This document shows, piece by piece, positions 1-5,855 of a DNA stretch of 6,245 nt. This DNA is from Acidimicrobiales bacterium (GTDB lineage Bacteria > Actinomycetota > Acidimicrobiia > Acidimicrobiales > JANYDT01), in assembly GCA_025358985.1 (NCBI GenBank), contig JANYHQ010000674.1, positions 1 through 6,245 on the forward strand, read 5' to 3'. A program made the translations under genes and the position numbers. Position 1 is the stretch's first letter. Every line of letters starts with the position of its first letter. The notes under the pieces were generated by a model that was not told the DNA's origin, made no database searches, and saw only the letters and a program-made list of their open reading frames with translations.

Positions 1-318
1 GTCACCGGTCATCAGCGCGACCGCGCACGGCCCCACAGCCACTGCACTGGCAGAGCGTTTGCCTCCATCAATGGCCGACAACTCCCCGAATGCTTGTGTG
101 GGTACTTTGAAACCAAGCATCACGGATCGGCCCGTGGGAGCAGTGATGAATACATTGATCCGCCCACGGACACAGGCATACACAGCATTCGATGAGTCGC
201 CCTCATGAAACAGCATTTGTCCGGCCTGAAGCTGGCGTAACTGCCCACGTTCAGCGATGAATTGACCGAGGCTGAGGTCACGATCGGTAACTGTTTTGGG
301 TTGTGTGATCCACGTCAT
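1..318 (-). CDS. CRP/FNR-family cyclic-nucleotide-binding regulator, N-terminal part (partial)
   Basis: Reading the minus strand from ATG 318 gives 106 open codons that run off the left edge, so the C-terminal half is missing. The residues form a cyclic-nucleotide-binding beta-roll: a leading segment around residues 30-41 with GQMLFHEGD, a beta hairpin YACVRGRINVFI near 47-58, and the phosphate-binding cassette FGELSAIDGGKRSAS at 77-91. Glu79 and Arg88 sit where CRP-type proteins hold the ribose and phosphate of cAMP, so ligand binding looks possible. Proteins that begin like this usually end in a winged helix-turn-helix and act as cytoplasmic transcription regulators, but that part lies outside the window, so a regulator role is inferred from the family. 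The start is well supported: GGAGG at 330-326 on the minus strand lies 7 bases before the ATG. The gene is divergent from the duplicated protein at 440. Confidence 0.85.
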   Translation of the reverse strand, partial: MTWITQPKTVTDRDLSLGQFIAERGQLRQLQAGQMLFHEGDSSNAVYACVRGRINVFITAPTGRSVMLGFKVPTQAFGELSAIDGGKRSASAVAVGPCAVALMTGD

Positions 319-325
319 GGAACCG

Positions 326-330
326 CCTCC
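326..330 (-). promoter_or_regulatory. Ribosome binding site of the CRP-like gene
   Basis: On the minus strand this reads GGAGG, followed by a 7-base spacer and ATG at 318. The perfect Shine-Dalgarno match at ideal spacing fixes the start of the partial regulator. Confidence 0.75.
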
Positions 331-425
331 AAGGAGTGTCCACAGTGACCATACGTGGTGCTTCGGGGGCGTGCACCGTGGGTGAAGCAGAAAAGGCCTC
401 GCATTCAGCCACCACTACAACTATC

Positions 426-431
426 AAGGAG
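426..431 (+). promoter_or_regulatory. Ribosome binding site choosing ATG 440
   Basis: AAGGAG lies 8 bases before ATG 440. The longer reading frame would start at GTG 431, whose G is the last base of this very motif, so that GTG cannot use it. The site therefore favours the ATG. Confidence 0.7.
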
Positions 432-439
432 TGAACCCG

Positions 440-1066
440 ATGTACATCTTCCGCCGAACGAGCACTGTCCACCAAGCTCATATCCAGCCGGCCATGGAGT
501 TTGCCGTGGCAATCGCCGCTAAGGTCACACAGATAACCGGCAGGGATCTCAGTGTGTTTACCACGCTCTTCGGGGCGCCTGTCGGCACCATCCATTGGAC
601 CACCCGTGTTGACTCCATGGCTGATCTCGGTGATCTCACGGCCAAACTGGCAGCCGATCCCGGATACGGGGAAATGACCACAAAGGCGTCCTCGCTGTTC
701 GCCGGTCTCCCTGAGGATTCCTTGGTGAACATCGTGTCATCGTCAGCCATGACGCCGACCACCAGGCATTTCTACAGTTCGACCGTGGCGGTGCCGGCCA
801 ATGGCAAGATTGTTGAGGCGGTGGCGTTCGGGGTCAAGACGCAAACACGCGTAGCTACCACCGGTCTCACCACTGCCTTTGGTACCAGTGTGTTTGGTGC
901 CTATGGTGGGGTTGGATGGTTGGTAGGTGCCGACTCCATGGCCGAGTTGGATACCCTCCAACACTTCATGACCACAGACGCGGAATTCGGTTCCATGGTG
1001 GCCGAGGCCGGGTCGCTCTTCGTTGAAGGCTCGGGCGTGAACAGTCTTATCCAGAAGCTCAACTGA
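440..1066 (+). CDS. Tandem-duplicated two-module protein, dimeric alpha/beta-barrel-like, function unknown
   Basis: This 208-residue protein has no recognisable signal peptide, membrane segment or catalytic motif, and I do not recognise a named family. It consists of two related modules offset by about 107 residues. FTTLFGAP (40-47) matches GTSVFGAY (148-155), DSMADL (58-63) matches DSMAEL (165-170), DPGYGEM (73-79) matches DAEFGSM (180-186), and SSLF (84-87) matches GSLF (191-194). The order (a strand, a helix of about 20 residues, then strands and the DSMA-type helix) suggests two ferredoxin-like units, as in NIPSNAP or ABM-type dimeric alpha/beta barrels, here fused into a single-chain pseudo-dimer. 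That fold is inferred, not shown. ATG 440 is preferred over GTG 431 because of the AAGGAG at 426-431. The gene is divergent from the CRP-like gene and ends 6 bases before a strong hairpin, so it is probably transcribed alone. It is most likely cytoplasmic. Confidence 0.8.
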   Translation: MYIFRRTSTVHQAHIQPAMEFAVAIAAKVTQITGRDLSVFTTLFGAPVGTIHWTTRVDSMADLGDLTAKLAADPGYGEMTTKASSLFAGLPEDSLVNIVSSSAMTPTTRHFYSSTVAVPANGKIVEAVAFGVKTQTRVATTGLTTAFGTSVFGAYGGVGWLVGADSMAELDTLQHFMTTDAEFGSMVAEAGSLFVEGSGVNSLIQKLN

Positions 1067-1072
1067 TTTGCG

Positions 1073-1110
1073 ATACACCCGGGCAGAACCCCGTGTTCTC
1101 CCGGGTGTAT
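1073..1110. terminator. Bidirectional hairpin terminator between convergent genes
   Basis: Arms ATACACCCGGG (1073-1083) and CCCGGGTGTAT (1100-1110) are perfect 11-base complements. Inside them AGAAC (1085-1089) pairs with GTTCT (1095-1099), with C1084 bulged and a 5-base loop CCCGT. The result is a 16-pair stem. The hairpin begins 6 bases after the stop of the rightward gene and lies 5 bases beyond the stop of the leftward transporter, so one structure fits both. The tail is A/T-rich on the plus side (AGCAATTATTTC) but not a clean T run, and the minus side is less T-rich, so rightward termination is better supported. Confidence 0.75.
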
Positions 1111-1115
1111 AGCAA

Positions 1116-2315
1116 TTATTTCACGGCCAAGGGCCGTATTCGGGCGTTCCACCCCATACGATGAGCAATGGCTAGGGCCGAGAACATCACTACGGCGATG
1201 CCGACGGCGGCACCAGCAAACACCCCGGTCGGCCCTATGCGCGCATACGTGGGCGCGGCAATCAGCGCAGTTGCGGCCGCCGTCAGCGATGCTGCGGCCG
1301 AGGCCAGACCCTGCCCTGCGGACAGTCGGTCGCCAGGACAGGCCGCGGCCATGGCGGCCTGTGCCGCAGGCTGGGCAATGGCACCAAAGGACGCCTCCAG
1401 CAGAGCAAGGATGGCGATGAGCCAGGGGTTGCGCATGATGCCGTATAACACCACCAGCGGCAGGACCCCGATCATGGCAACCTTGATGGCCCGTAGCGGC
1501 CCCACCCTGTCCACATAACGCCCGCCGGGCGTGGCTGCCAAAACGTACGGGATGCCATAGAAGCTGAGGGAAAACCCCACGAACAACGTGCTGGCTCCTC
1601 GATCTTCGAGAAACCTGGCCCATAGTGAGTCGTATACCCCCACGGGGAGAAAGTTCCCGATGGCCAATAGCACAGCAATGCGCACTTTGGCATCGCGCAG
1701 CAGATCGAGGGCCAGTCGTTGGGTGGGAAGTTCTTCGGTCGGGAAACCGTTCGGTGGGCGCGATGGTAAGCGCGTCAACAATCGAAAGCCGGCAATGGGC
1801 AGGGCGATGGCCACGAAGAGAAAGGGAGCCCGCAGTCCTAGGAACTTCACCAACAACGCCCCGATGGCTGGGCCGATGGTGAAACCTGCGGTATCCACAC
1901 CACTCAAGCGGGCCAATTCCACTCCTACCCCGTCACCCACCGCTGTTGCGTTGCGCAGGATGAGTCCGCGCGACGCTGGTTGATACAACCCGAATGCAAA
2001 ACCGATCATGGTACGTGCCCCTATGAATTGCCACAGTTCGGTGGCAAAGGCAAACCACACCGAGCCTGCGGTGCCCAACACCAGCGCCGACGCGATGAGC
2101 GCACGGGTGTGGCCACGATCACCGAGCGGCGCCAGTCCAAGATTGGCGATGGGGGCGGCAATGAAGGTGGCCGCAGCCAAGAAGCCCAGTCCGGCGGTAC
2201 TGAACCCGTACTTGTCCTGCAGTCGACCAAGCAGGGAGAAAACCATGCCGCCCCCGCAGGCCAACAAAAACGAGGCCATGTAGAGCGCTCGTCTGGGCAG
2301 TACGGGGTTCAGCAC
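1116..2315 (-). CDS. Major facilitator superfamily (MFS) transporter
   Basis: This is an integral membrane transporter with about 12 hydrophobic segments, expected to move a small solute using an ion gradient; the substrate cannot be told. From GTG 2315 it has 399 residues, the usual MFS length. The loop after helix 2 carries motif A as GDRGHTR (residues 65-71 in this numbering), and the second half repeats it as GGRYVDRVGPLR (264-275), the mark of the two-fold MFS repeat. A polar loop near 182-201 (SRLPSRPP region) divides the halves. The reading frame continues upstream to ATG 2456, which would give 446 residues. That extension is rich in Arg and Cys, uses otherwise rare codons (ATA, CGA, AGG, CTA) and would start 6 bases from the divergent pgi start, leaving no promoter space, so I prefer the later start. 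No start here has a good ribosome binding site: ATG 2423 and ATG 2279 are alternatives. The gene converges on the hairpin at 1073-1110. Confidence 0.85.
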   Translation of the reverse strand: MLNPVLPRRALYMASFLLACGGGMVFSLLGRLQDKYGFSTAGLGFLAAATFIAAPIANLGLAPLGDRGHTRALIASALVLGTAGSVWFAFATELWQFIGARTMIGFAFGLYQPASRGLILRNATAVGDGVGVELARLSGVDTAGFTIGPAIGALLVKFLGLRAPFLFVAIALPIAGFRLLTRLPSRPPNGFPTEELPTQRLALDLLRDAKVRIAVLLAIGNFLPVGVYDSLWARFLEDRGASTLFVGFSLSFYGIPYVLAATPGGRYVDRVGPLRAIKVAMIGVLPLVVLYGIMRNPWLIAILALLEASFGAIAQPAAQAAMAAACPGDRLSAGQGLASAAASLTAAATALIAAPTYARIGPTGVFAGAAVGIAVVMFSALAIAHRMGWNARIRPLAVK

Positions 2316-2462
2316 CCGCTGACGATACCGGCCCTCTGGTAGCCACTTGCTGATACCCCATGCCGGTCGCCTTCCATCGCCGGTGGCGCCGTATCGGCGG
2401 TCACCACATATACGCCGACACATGAGGCGCCGACCGTTCAGAGAACGAGGCATCATGGGCCC
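2316..2462. promoter_or_regulatory. Probable divergent promoter region between MFS gene and pgi
   Basis: If the transporter starts at GTG 2315, 147 bases separate it from the pgi ATG and should hold both promoters. An imperfect inverted repeat, GTATCGGCG (2391-2399) and CGCCGACAC (2413-2421), 8 of 9 pairs around a 13-base A/T-richer centre containing CATATA, could be an operator or chance. I see no clear -35/-10 pair and no strong ribosome binding site before pgi: the nearest purine stretch, GAGG, lies 12 bases before the ATG. The region also reads as an open frame on the minus strand, which I take as non-coding. Confidence 0.4.
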
Positions 2463-4115
2463 ATGTCTGGACCAACCACCCCCACTGTGATCGATTCACC
2501 CGCCTGGCTGGAGGTGAAGGCCCACTTCAAACGATTGCAGGCCACTGATCTGCGGAACCTGTTCGCTGCTGATGAGGATCGGGGCACCACGTTCGCGCTC
2601 CAAGCGGTGGACCTGTTTGCTGATTACAGCAAACACCTCATGGATGCTGACGCACTTGGCGCATTGCTGAAGCTGGCCGAGGTTGCCGAGCTGCGGGGCC
2701 AGATCGATGCGATGTTTGCCGGCGAGCGGATCAACGTCACCGAAGACCGATCGGTTCTGCATGTGGCCTTGCGTATGCCTCGTGATGCCACGCTGGTGGT
2801 TGACGGGGTGAACGTGGTGAGCGATGTGCACGTGGTGCTGGACCAGATGGCCACGTTCAGCACCCGGGTACGAAACGGTGACTGGAAAGGAGCAACCGGT
2901 AAGGCCATACGTACCGTCATCAACATCGGCATCGGTGGGTCGGACCTCGGCCCCGCCATGGCCTATGACGCTCTGGCCGCCTACCGCCAAGAGGGGCTGT
3001 CGTGCCGGTTTGTGTCCAACGTGGACGGGGCCGATCTGTGGGGCGCAGTGGCCGGGTTGGACCCAGCCGAGACGCTGTTCGTCATCAGCTCCAAAACATT
3101 CACCACCGTCGAGACACTCACCAATGCCCGGTCAGCACGCACCTGGTTGGTTGATGCGTTGGGCACTGACGCCGTTCCCCACCATTTCGTGGCGGTGTCC
3201 ACCAACACCGACAAGGTGGCGCAGTTCGGCATCGATACGGCCAACATGTTTCGATTCTGGGATTGGGTGGGCGGGCGCTATTCCTATGATTCCGCCATTG
3301 GCCTGTCACTGATGATTGCCGTTGGTCCCGACCACTTCCGGTCGATGCTGGAGGGTTTCCATGCCATGGACGAGCATTTTCGGACCGCTCCATTTGCGCA
3401 CAACCTGCCCGTAATATTGGCCCTTTTGGGCGTCTGGTATGGCGATTTCTTTGGTACGCAGACCCATGCGGTGCTGCCGTACAGCCATGAGTTGGGCAAG
3501 TTTGCCGCTTATCTCCAACAGTTGGAGATGGAAAGCAACGGGAAGTCGATAGATCGCAACGGTGTGGGCGTCACCGCCCAGACGGGACCGGTGGTGTGGG
3601 GTACGCCGGGCACCAATGGTCAGCACGCGTATTATCAGCTCATCCACCAGGGGACTGTGCTCATTCCTAGTGACTTCATCGGCTTTGCGCGTCCTAATCA
3701 TCCACTCGATGTGCACCACAATCTCCTGATGGCCAATTTCTTGGCCCAAACCGAGGCATTGGCGTTTGGCAAGACTGCGGAAGAAGTTCGCAATGAGGGA
3801 GTGCCGGAGCATTTGGTGGCCCACAAGACCTTCGCGGGAAACCATCCGTCCACCACCATCATGGCGCCGCAACTCACCCCACACGTGTTGGGACAGTTGG
3901 TGGCGTTGTACGAGCACAAGGTGTTCACCCAAGGCGCCATCTGGAACATCAACTCGTTCGATCAGTGGGGAGTGGAGTTGGGCAAGGTGCTGGCCACGCG
4001 TATCAATGCTGAGCTCACCAGTACGGACGCGCCGAGCAATTCCGGTGGTGACGGCCGTGCCGCCCACGATTCGTCCACCACAGCCCTCATCAACCGGTAT
4101 CGCTCCATGAGATAG
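2463..4115 (+). CDS. pgi: Glucose-6-phosphate isomerase
   Basis: The enzyme interconverts glucose 6-phosphate and fructose 6-phosphate in glycolysis and gluconeogenesis, in the cytoplasm, usually as a homodimer. The 550-residue length is typical of the long bacterial/eukaryotic form. Visible marks are the phosphate-binding stretch IGIGGSDLGP (155-164), SSKTFTT (209-215), signature 1 DWVGGRYSYDSAIG (267-280) with Arg272, the catalytic Glu357 in QQLEMESNGK, His388 in GTNGQHAYYQ, and signature 2 FDQWGVELGK (499-508) ending in catalytic Lys508. These correspond to Arg272, Glu357, His388 and Lys518 of the rabbit enzyme. The C-terminal HDSSTTALINRYR is also typical; a Ser/Gly-rich linker (about 519-532) just before it looks somewhat longer than in E. 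coli. The start at ATG 2463 gives the expected N-terminus although its ribosome binding site is weak. No frameshift or missing active-site residue is seen. It is divergent from one MFS gene and lies 66 bases upstream of another on the same strand. Confidence 0.97.
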   Translation: MSGPTTPTVIDSPAWLEVKAHFKRLQATDLRNLFAADEDRGTTFALQAVDLFADYSKHLMDADALGALLKLAEVAELRGQIDAMFAGERINVTEDRSVLHVALRMPRDATLVVDGVNVVSDVHVVLDQMATFSTRVRNGDWKGATGKAIRTVINIGIGGSDLGPAMAYDALAAYRQEGLSCRFVSNVDGADLWGAVAGLDPAETLFVISSKTFTTVETLTNARSARTWLVDALGTDAVPHHFVAVSTNTDKVAQFGIDTANMFRFWDWVGGRYSYDSAIGLSLMIAVGPDHFRSMLEGFHAMDEHFRTAPFAHNLPVILALLGVWYGDFFGTQTHAVLPYSHELGKFAAYLQQLEMESNGKSIDRNGVGVTAQTGPVVWGTPGTNGQHAYYQLIHQGTVLIPSDFIGFARPNHPLDVHHNLLMANFLAQTEALAFGKTAEEVRNEGVPEHLVAHKTFAGNHPSTTIMAPQLTPHVLGQLVALYEHKVFTQGAIWNINSFDQWGVELGKVLATRINAELTSTDAPSNSGGDGRAAHDSSTTALINRYRSMR

Positions 4116-4166
4116 CGACTAATTGCGAGCAAAGGCGGGGATGTCACCCACTCGCAGCGGTACGTT

Positions 4167-4172
4167 GGGAGG
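4167..4172 (+). promoter_or_regulatory. Ribosome binding site choosing ATG 4182
   Basis: GGGAGG directly abuts ATG 4173, which is too close to work, and lies 9 bases before ATG 4182, an ordinary spacing. It therefore indicates ATG 4182 as the start of the downstream transporter. Confidence 0.65.
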
Positions 4173-4181
4173 ATGTCGGCG

Positions 4182-5480
4182 ATGCGATCATCCAGCCCCT
4201 TGACGGTGCTGCGTCATCGCTCGTTCGCCACGTTCTGGTCGGCCGCCGTGGTGTCGGACATCGGTACTTGGATGCAGGCCATCACGGTGGGGGTGTTGGT
4301 GGCCCACACCACCGGTAAGGCCACGGCTACGGGACTCATCGGTATTGCGGCGTTCGCCACGCAAGGTATTGGATCGCCTATTGGTGGGGTGTTGGCCGAC
4401 CGCTTCGACCGACGCAAGATGATGATGGGCGCACTCACCGCTCAACTCTTGGTGACGTTTGCGTTGGCAGCAGTATTGGCCCGCTCCAATCCCCGCGTGA
4501 GTGTGCTCACCGGGTTGGTGGCGTTACAGGGTCTGGCCGGATCGTTTGGTCAACCGGCCGGGCAGGCGCTCATGCCATCGCTGGTGCCACGAGAGGACCT
4601 GCTCAAAGCGGTGTCGTTGGGGGCGGTGTCGTGGAATGCCGGGCGCATCGTGGGTTCGGCTCTGGCTGCAGTGTTGGGGTTGCTGCTGTCCCCGTCATGG
4701 ATTGTCTCCATCAACGGGCTCTCGTTTGGTGTGCTTATCGTGGCCGTGGCCACCGTGAAAGGAACGTTCCGGGCGCCGCAGGTGGGAGAGCGGGGGTCAT
4801 TTGTGAATCAGTTCCGGGTGGGGGCGCACACATTGTGGCAAACGCCGGGGTGCCGCTTCGCCGTGGTGGGTTTGGTGTGTTTACAGACCACGCTCATAGC
4901 GTGGGTGGGTCTCATCCCCATCGTGGCTCAGGAGCGGCTGCACGGGGGCCGTGGACTGGCCAGCGTCATTACGATGATGCAGGGATGCGGAGCACTGATC
5001 GGGGCCATGTGCACGGCCCTTCTGGTGGGAGCCATTGGACGACCCCGCACCATGGTGGTGTTCTCCAGCGTGTCGGTAGTAGCCCTCTTGGGTTACTCCC
5101 AGGCCACCAATCGGTGGGTGGCATTTCCATTTGTGGTGGTGCTGGGCGCCTGCACGTTGGGGCTGTTTGTGTGCTTGGGAGCGGTGGTCCAGCGCGACGC
5201 CCCCGACCATGCTCGAGCCCGCATCACGTCGATCCAGTCCGCGGTACTCGGTACCGGTTATGGGGTTGGTGTACTCCTCAGTGGTCGCCTGGCCGACAGC
5301 TTCGGCCTCGACAAAGTGCTGGCGGCTGACGCGTTGGCGTTTGCCGTGATCGTGTCGATCAGCGTGATGGTGAAGCCACTTCGGCGGCAGTGGGCCGTGG
5401 TGGGCCATGGCGACCCACGCTCGCGTCGGTGGGAACGGGTGGTGGCGCAACAGGCGGGTCCGGTGCGCACCGCCCCGTGA
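4182..5480 (+). CDS. MFS transporter of the EntS / MFS_3 (transmembrane secretion effector) type
   Basis: This 432-residue membrane protein has about 12 hydrophobic segments and is probably an exporter. The N-terminus RHRSFATFWSAAVVSDIGTWMQ (11-32) has the pattern 'R-x-x-x-F-x-x-F/L-W ... S-x-x-G-x-W' common to MFS_3 proteins such as the enterobactin exporter EntS. Motif A appears as GGVLADRFDRRK (68-79) after helix 2. The following helix 4-5 region, LVPREDLLKAVSLGAVSWN then AGRIVGSALA (about 134-162), matches the family's LVPRE...N..R..G pattern. The degenerate second-half motif is SGRLADSFG (367-375). The tail of about 30 residues is basic and polar and should be cytoplasmic. The substrate cannot be read from sequence; family members export siderophores, macrolides and other small molecules. 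ATG 4182 is chosen over 4173 from ribosome-binding-site spacing. The 66-base gap after pgi has no convincing terminator, so co-transcription is possible. It converges on the ABM gene with a 16-base gap. Confidence 0.88.
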   Translation: MRSSSPLTVLRHRSFATFWSAAVVSDIGTWMQAITVGVLVAHTTGKATATGLIGIAAFATQGIGSPIGGVLADRFDRRKMMMGALTAQLLVTFALAAVLARSNPRVSVLTGLVALQGLAGSFGQPAGQALMPSLVPREDLLKAVSLGAVSWNAGRIVGSALAAVLGLLLSPSWIVSINGLSFGVLIVAVATVKGTFRAPQVGERGSFVNQFRVGAHTLWQTPGCRFAVVGLVCLQTTLIAWVGLIPIVAQERLHGGRGLASVITMMQGCGALIGAMCTALLVGAIGRPRTMVVFSSVSVVALLGYSQATNRWVAFPFVVVLGACTLGLFVCLGAVVQRDAPDHARARITSIQSAVLGTGYGVGVLLSGRLADSFGLDKVLAADALAFAVIVSISVMVKPLRRQWAVVGHGDPRSRRWERVVAQQAGPVRTAP

Positions 5481-5496
5481 CTGCAGGTGTTGAGAT

Positions 5497-5808
5497 TCAA
5501 CCGAGTGGGCGGGATCCGGCGATATCGAACAACGTGATTTCCGACGACAGCACCGCTATCGGCGGCCCGGTACCTGGTGTCGCCGATGCCGTGCGGGCCC
5601 TGTATGCGCTGAGGTGGTCGTCCAGATCTCGTTGCTGCTCCCATCGCTCGTAGAGCACCACTCGGCCGGGCACCAGCGGATCGGCACTGAAGGTGTACTC
5701 GATGCACCCTCGCTCCGAACGTGAGAGTTGCATGGCCTCGTGGCGGCTGGCGATGAATGCGTCGCGGTCCGCCGGAGCCACGTTGAAACTGCCGGCCACG
5801 ATCAACAC
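5497..5808 (-). CDS. Antibiotic biosynthesis monooxygenase (ABM)-domain protein, YgiN-like
   Basis: From GTG 5808 this is a 103-residue protein covering a single ABM domain. VLIVAGSFNVAPADRDAFIA (1-20) is the typical first strand and helix; GCIEYTFSADP (34-44) and VVLYERWEQQRDLDDHLSA (50-68) follow as the paired strands and the helix with the conserved E-x-W pattern. A short strand near the C-terminus ends the fold. Relatives are small cytoplasmic dimeric alpha/beta-barrel proteins; some oxidise quinols or polyketides without a cofactor, others are of unknown activity, so the substrate here is unknown. The frame is open further upstream, but that part overlaps the dehydrogenase in another frame and has no fold match. 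GTG 5808 gives the normal family N-terminus; GTG 5799 is an alternative. The ribosome binding site is weak (TTGGG), which fits translational coupling to upstream reading. The gene lies 34 bases after the dehydrogenase stop on the same strand, so an operon is likely. Confidence 0.85.
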   Translation of the reverse strand: MLIVAGSFNVAPADRDAFIASRHEAMQLSRSERGCIEYTFSADPLVPGRVVLYERWEQQRDLDDHLSAYRARTASATPGTGPPIAVLSSEITLFDIAGSRPLG

Positions 5809-5846
5809 GATGAACCCAAAACATCTGTCATGACCAGGGTTTTCAT
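5802..5846 (-). other. Possible 14-codon coupling micro-ORF
   Basis: On the minus strand an ATG at 5846 overlaps the dehydrogenase stop as ATGA. It opens a 14-residue frame, MKTLVMTDVLGSSC, whose TGA (5804-5802) overlaps the GTG start (5808) of the ABM protein. Such a chain could pass ribosomes from one gene to the next. It has no clear ribosome binding site of its own and could be chance; the peptide itself is probably not functional. Confidence 0.25.
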
Positions 5847-5855
5847 GACCAGGGT
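5828..5855. repeat. Two-copy 15-base tandem repeat
   Basis: TCATGACCAGGGT occurs at 5828-5840 and again at 5843-5855, separated by TT, so the period is 15 bases. The right copy codes for the last residues of the dehydrogenase and its stop codon; the left copy is non-coding for both main genes. It looks like a small recent slippage duplication of the gene end. Confidence 0.8.

Larger units (their letters stand above)
319..439. promoter_or_regulatory. Divergent intergenic spacer with presumed promoters
   Basis: This 121-base spacer separates the start codons of the CRP-like gene (leftward) and the duplicated protein (rightward), so it must hold both promoters unless one is further away. The two ribosome binding sites lie at its edges. 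I see no clear -35/-10 pair and no good match to the classical CRP half-sites TGTGA and TCACA. A short GGTGC/GCACC inverted repeat (357-361 and 373-377) is too weak to call an operator. The promoter role is inferred from gene orientation alone. Confidence 0.4.

Noticed and set aside
357..377. GGTGC/GCACC inverted repeat as a CRP operator
   Set aside because: Only five pairs, with no TGTGA or TCACA core, in a GC-rich spacer where such a match is expected by chance.
901..1623. 240-codon minus-strand frame over the end of the duplicated gene and the MFS gene
   Set aside because: It crosses the terminator hairpin and two real genes in another frame. Its product is Cys/His/Arg-rich without any recognisable pattern, typical of a shadow frame.
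3306..4067. 253-codon open frame antisense to pgi
   Set aside because: It lies wholly inside pgi, whose active-site motifs are intact. The antisense translation shows no domain, and long antisense frames are common in GC-rich coding DNA.
4125..4160. TGCGAG/CTCGCA inverted repeat after pgi as a terminator
   Set aside because: Six pairs around a loop of more than 20 bases with no T run would be a very weak structure.
4631..5329. 232-codon plus-strand frame inside the second transporter
   Set aside because: It overlaps clear MFS motifs in the main frame, and its translation is Gly/His/Arg-rich and low in hydrophobic structure.
5485..5501. Small GTTGA/TCAAC hairpin between the convergent MFS and ABM genes
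   Set aside because: Five pairs with a 3-base loop and no T run; it is too weak to call a terminator even though it lies where one would be useful.
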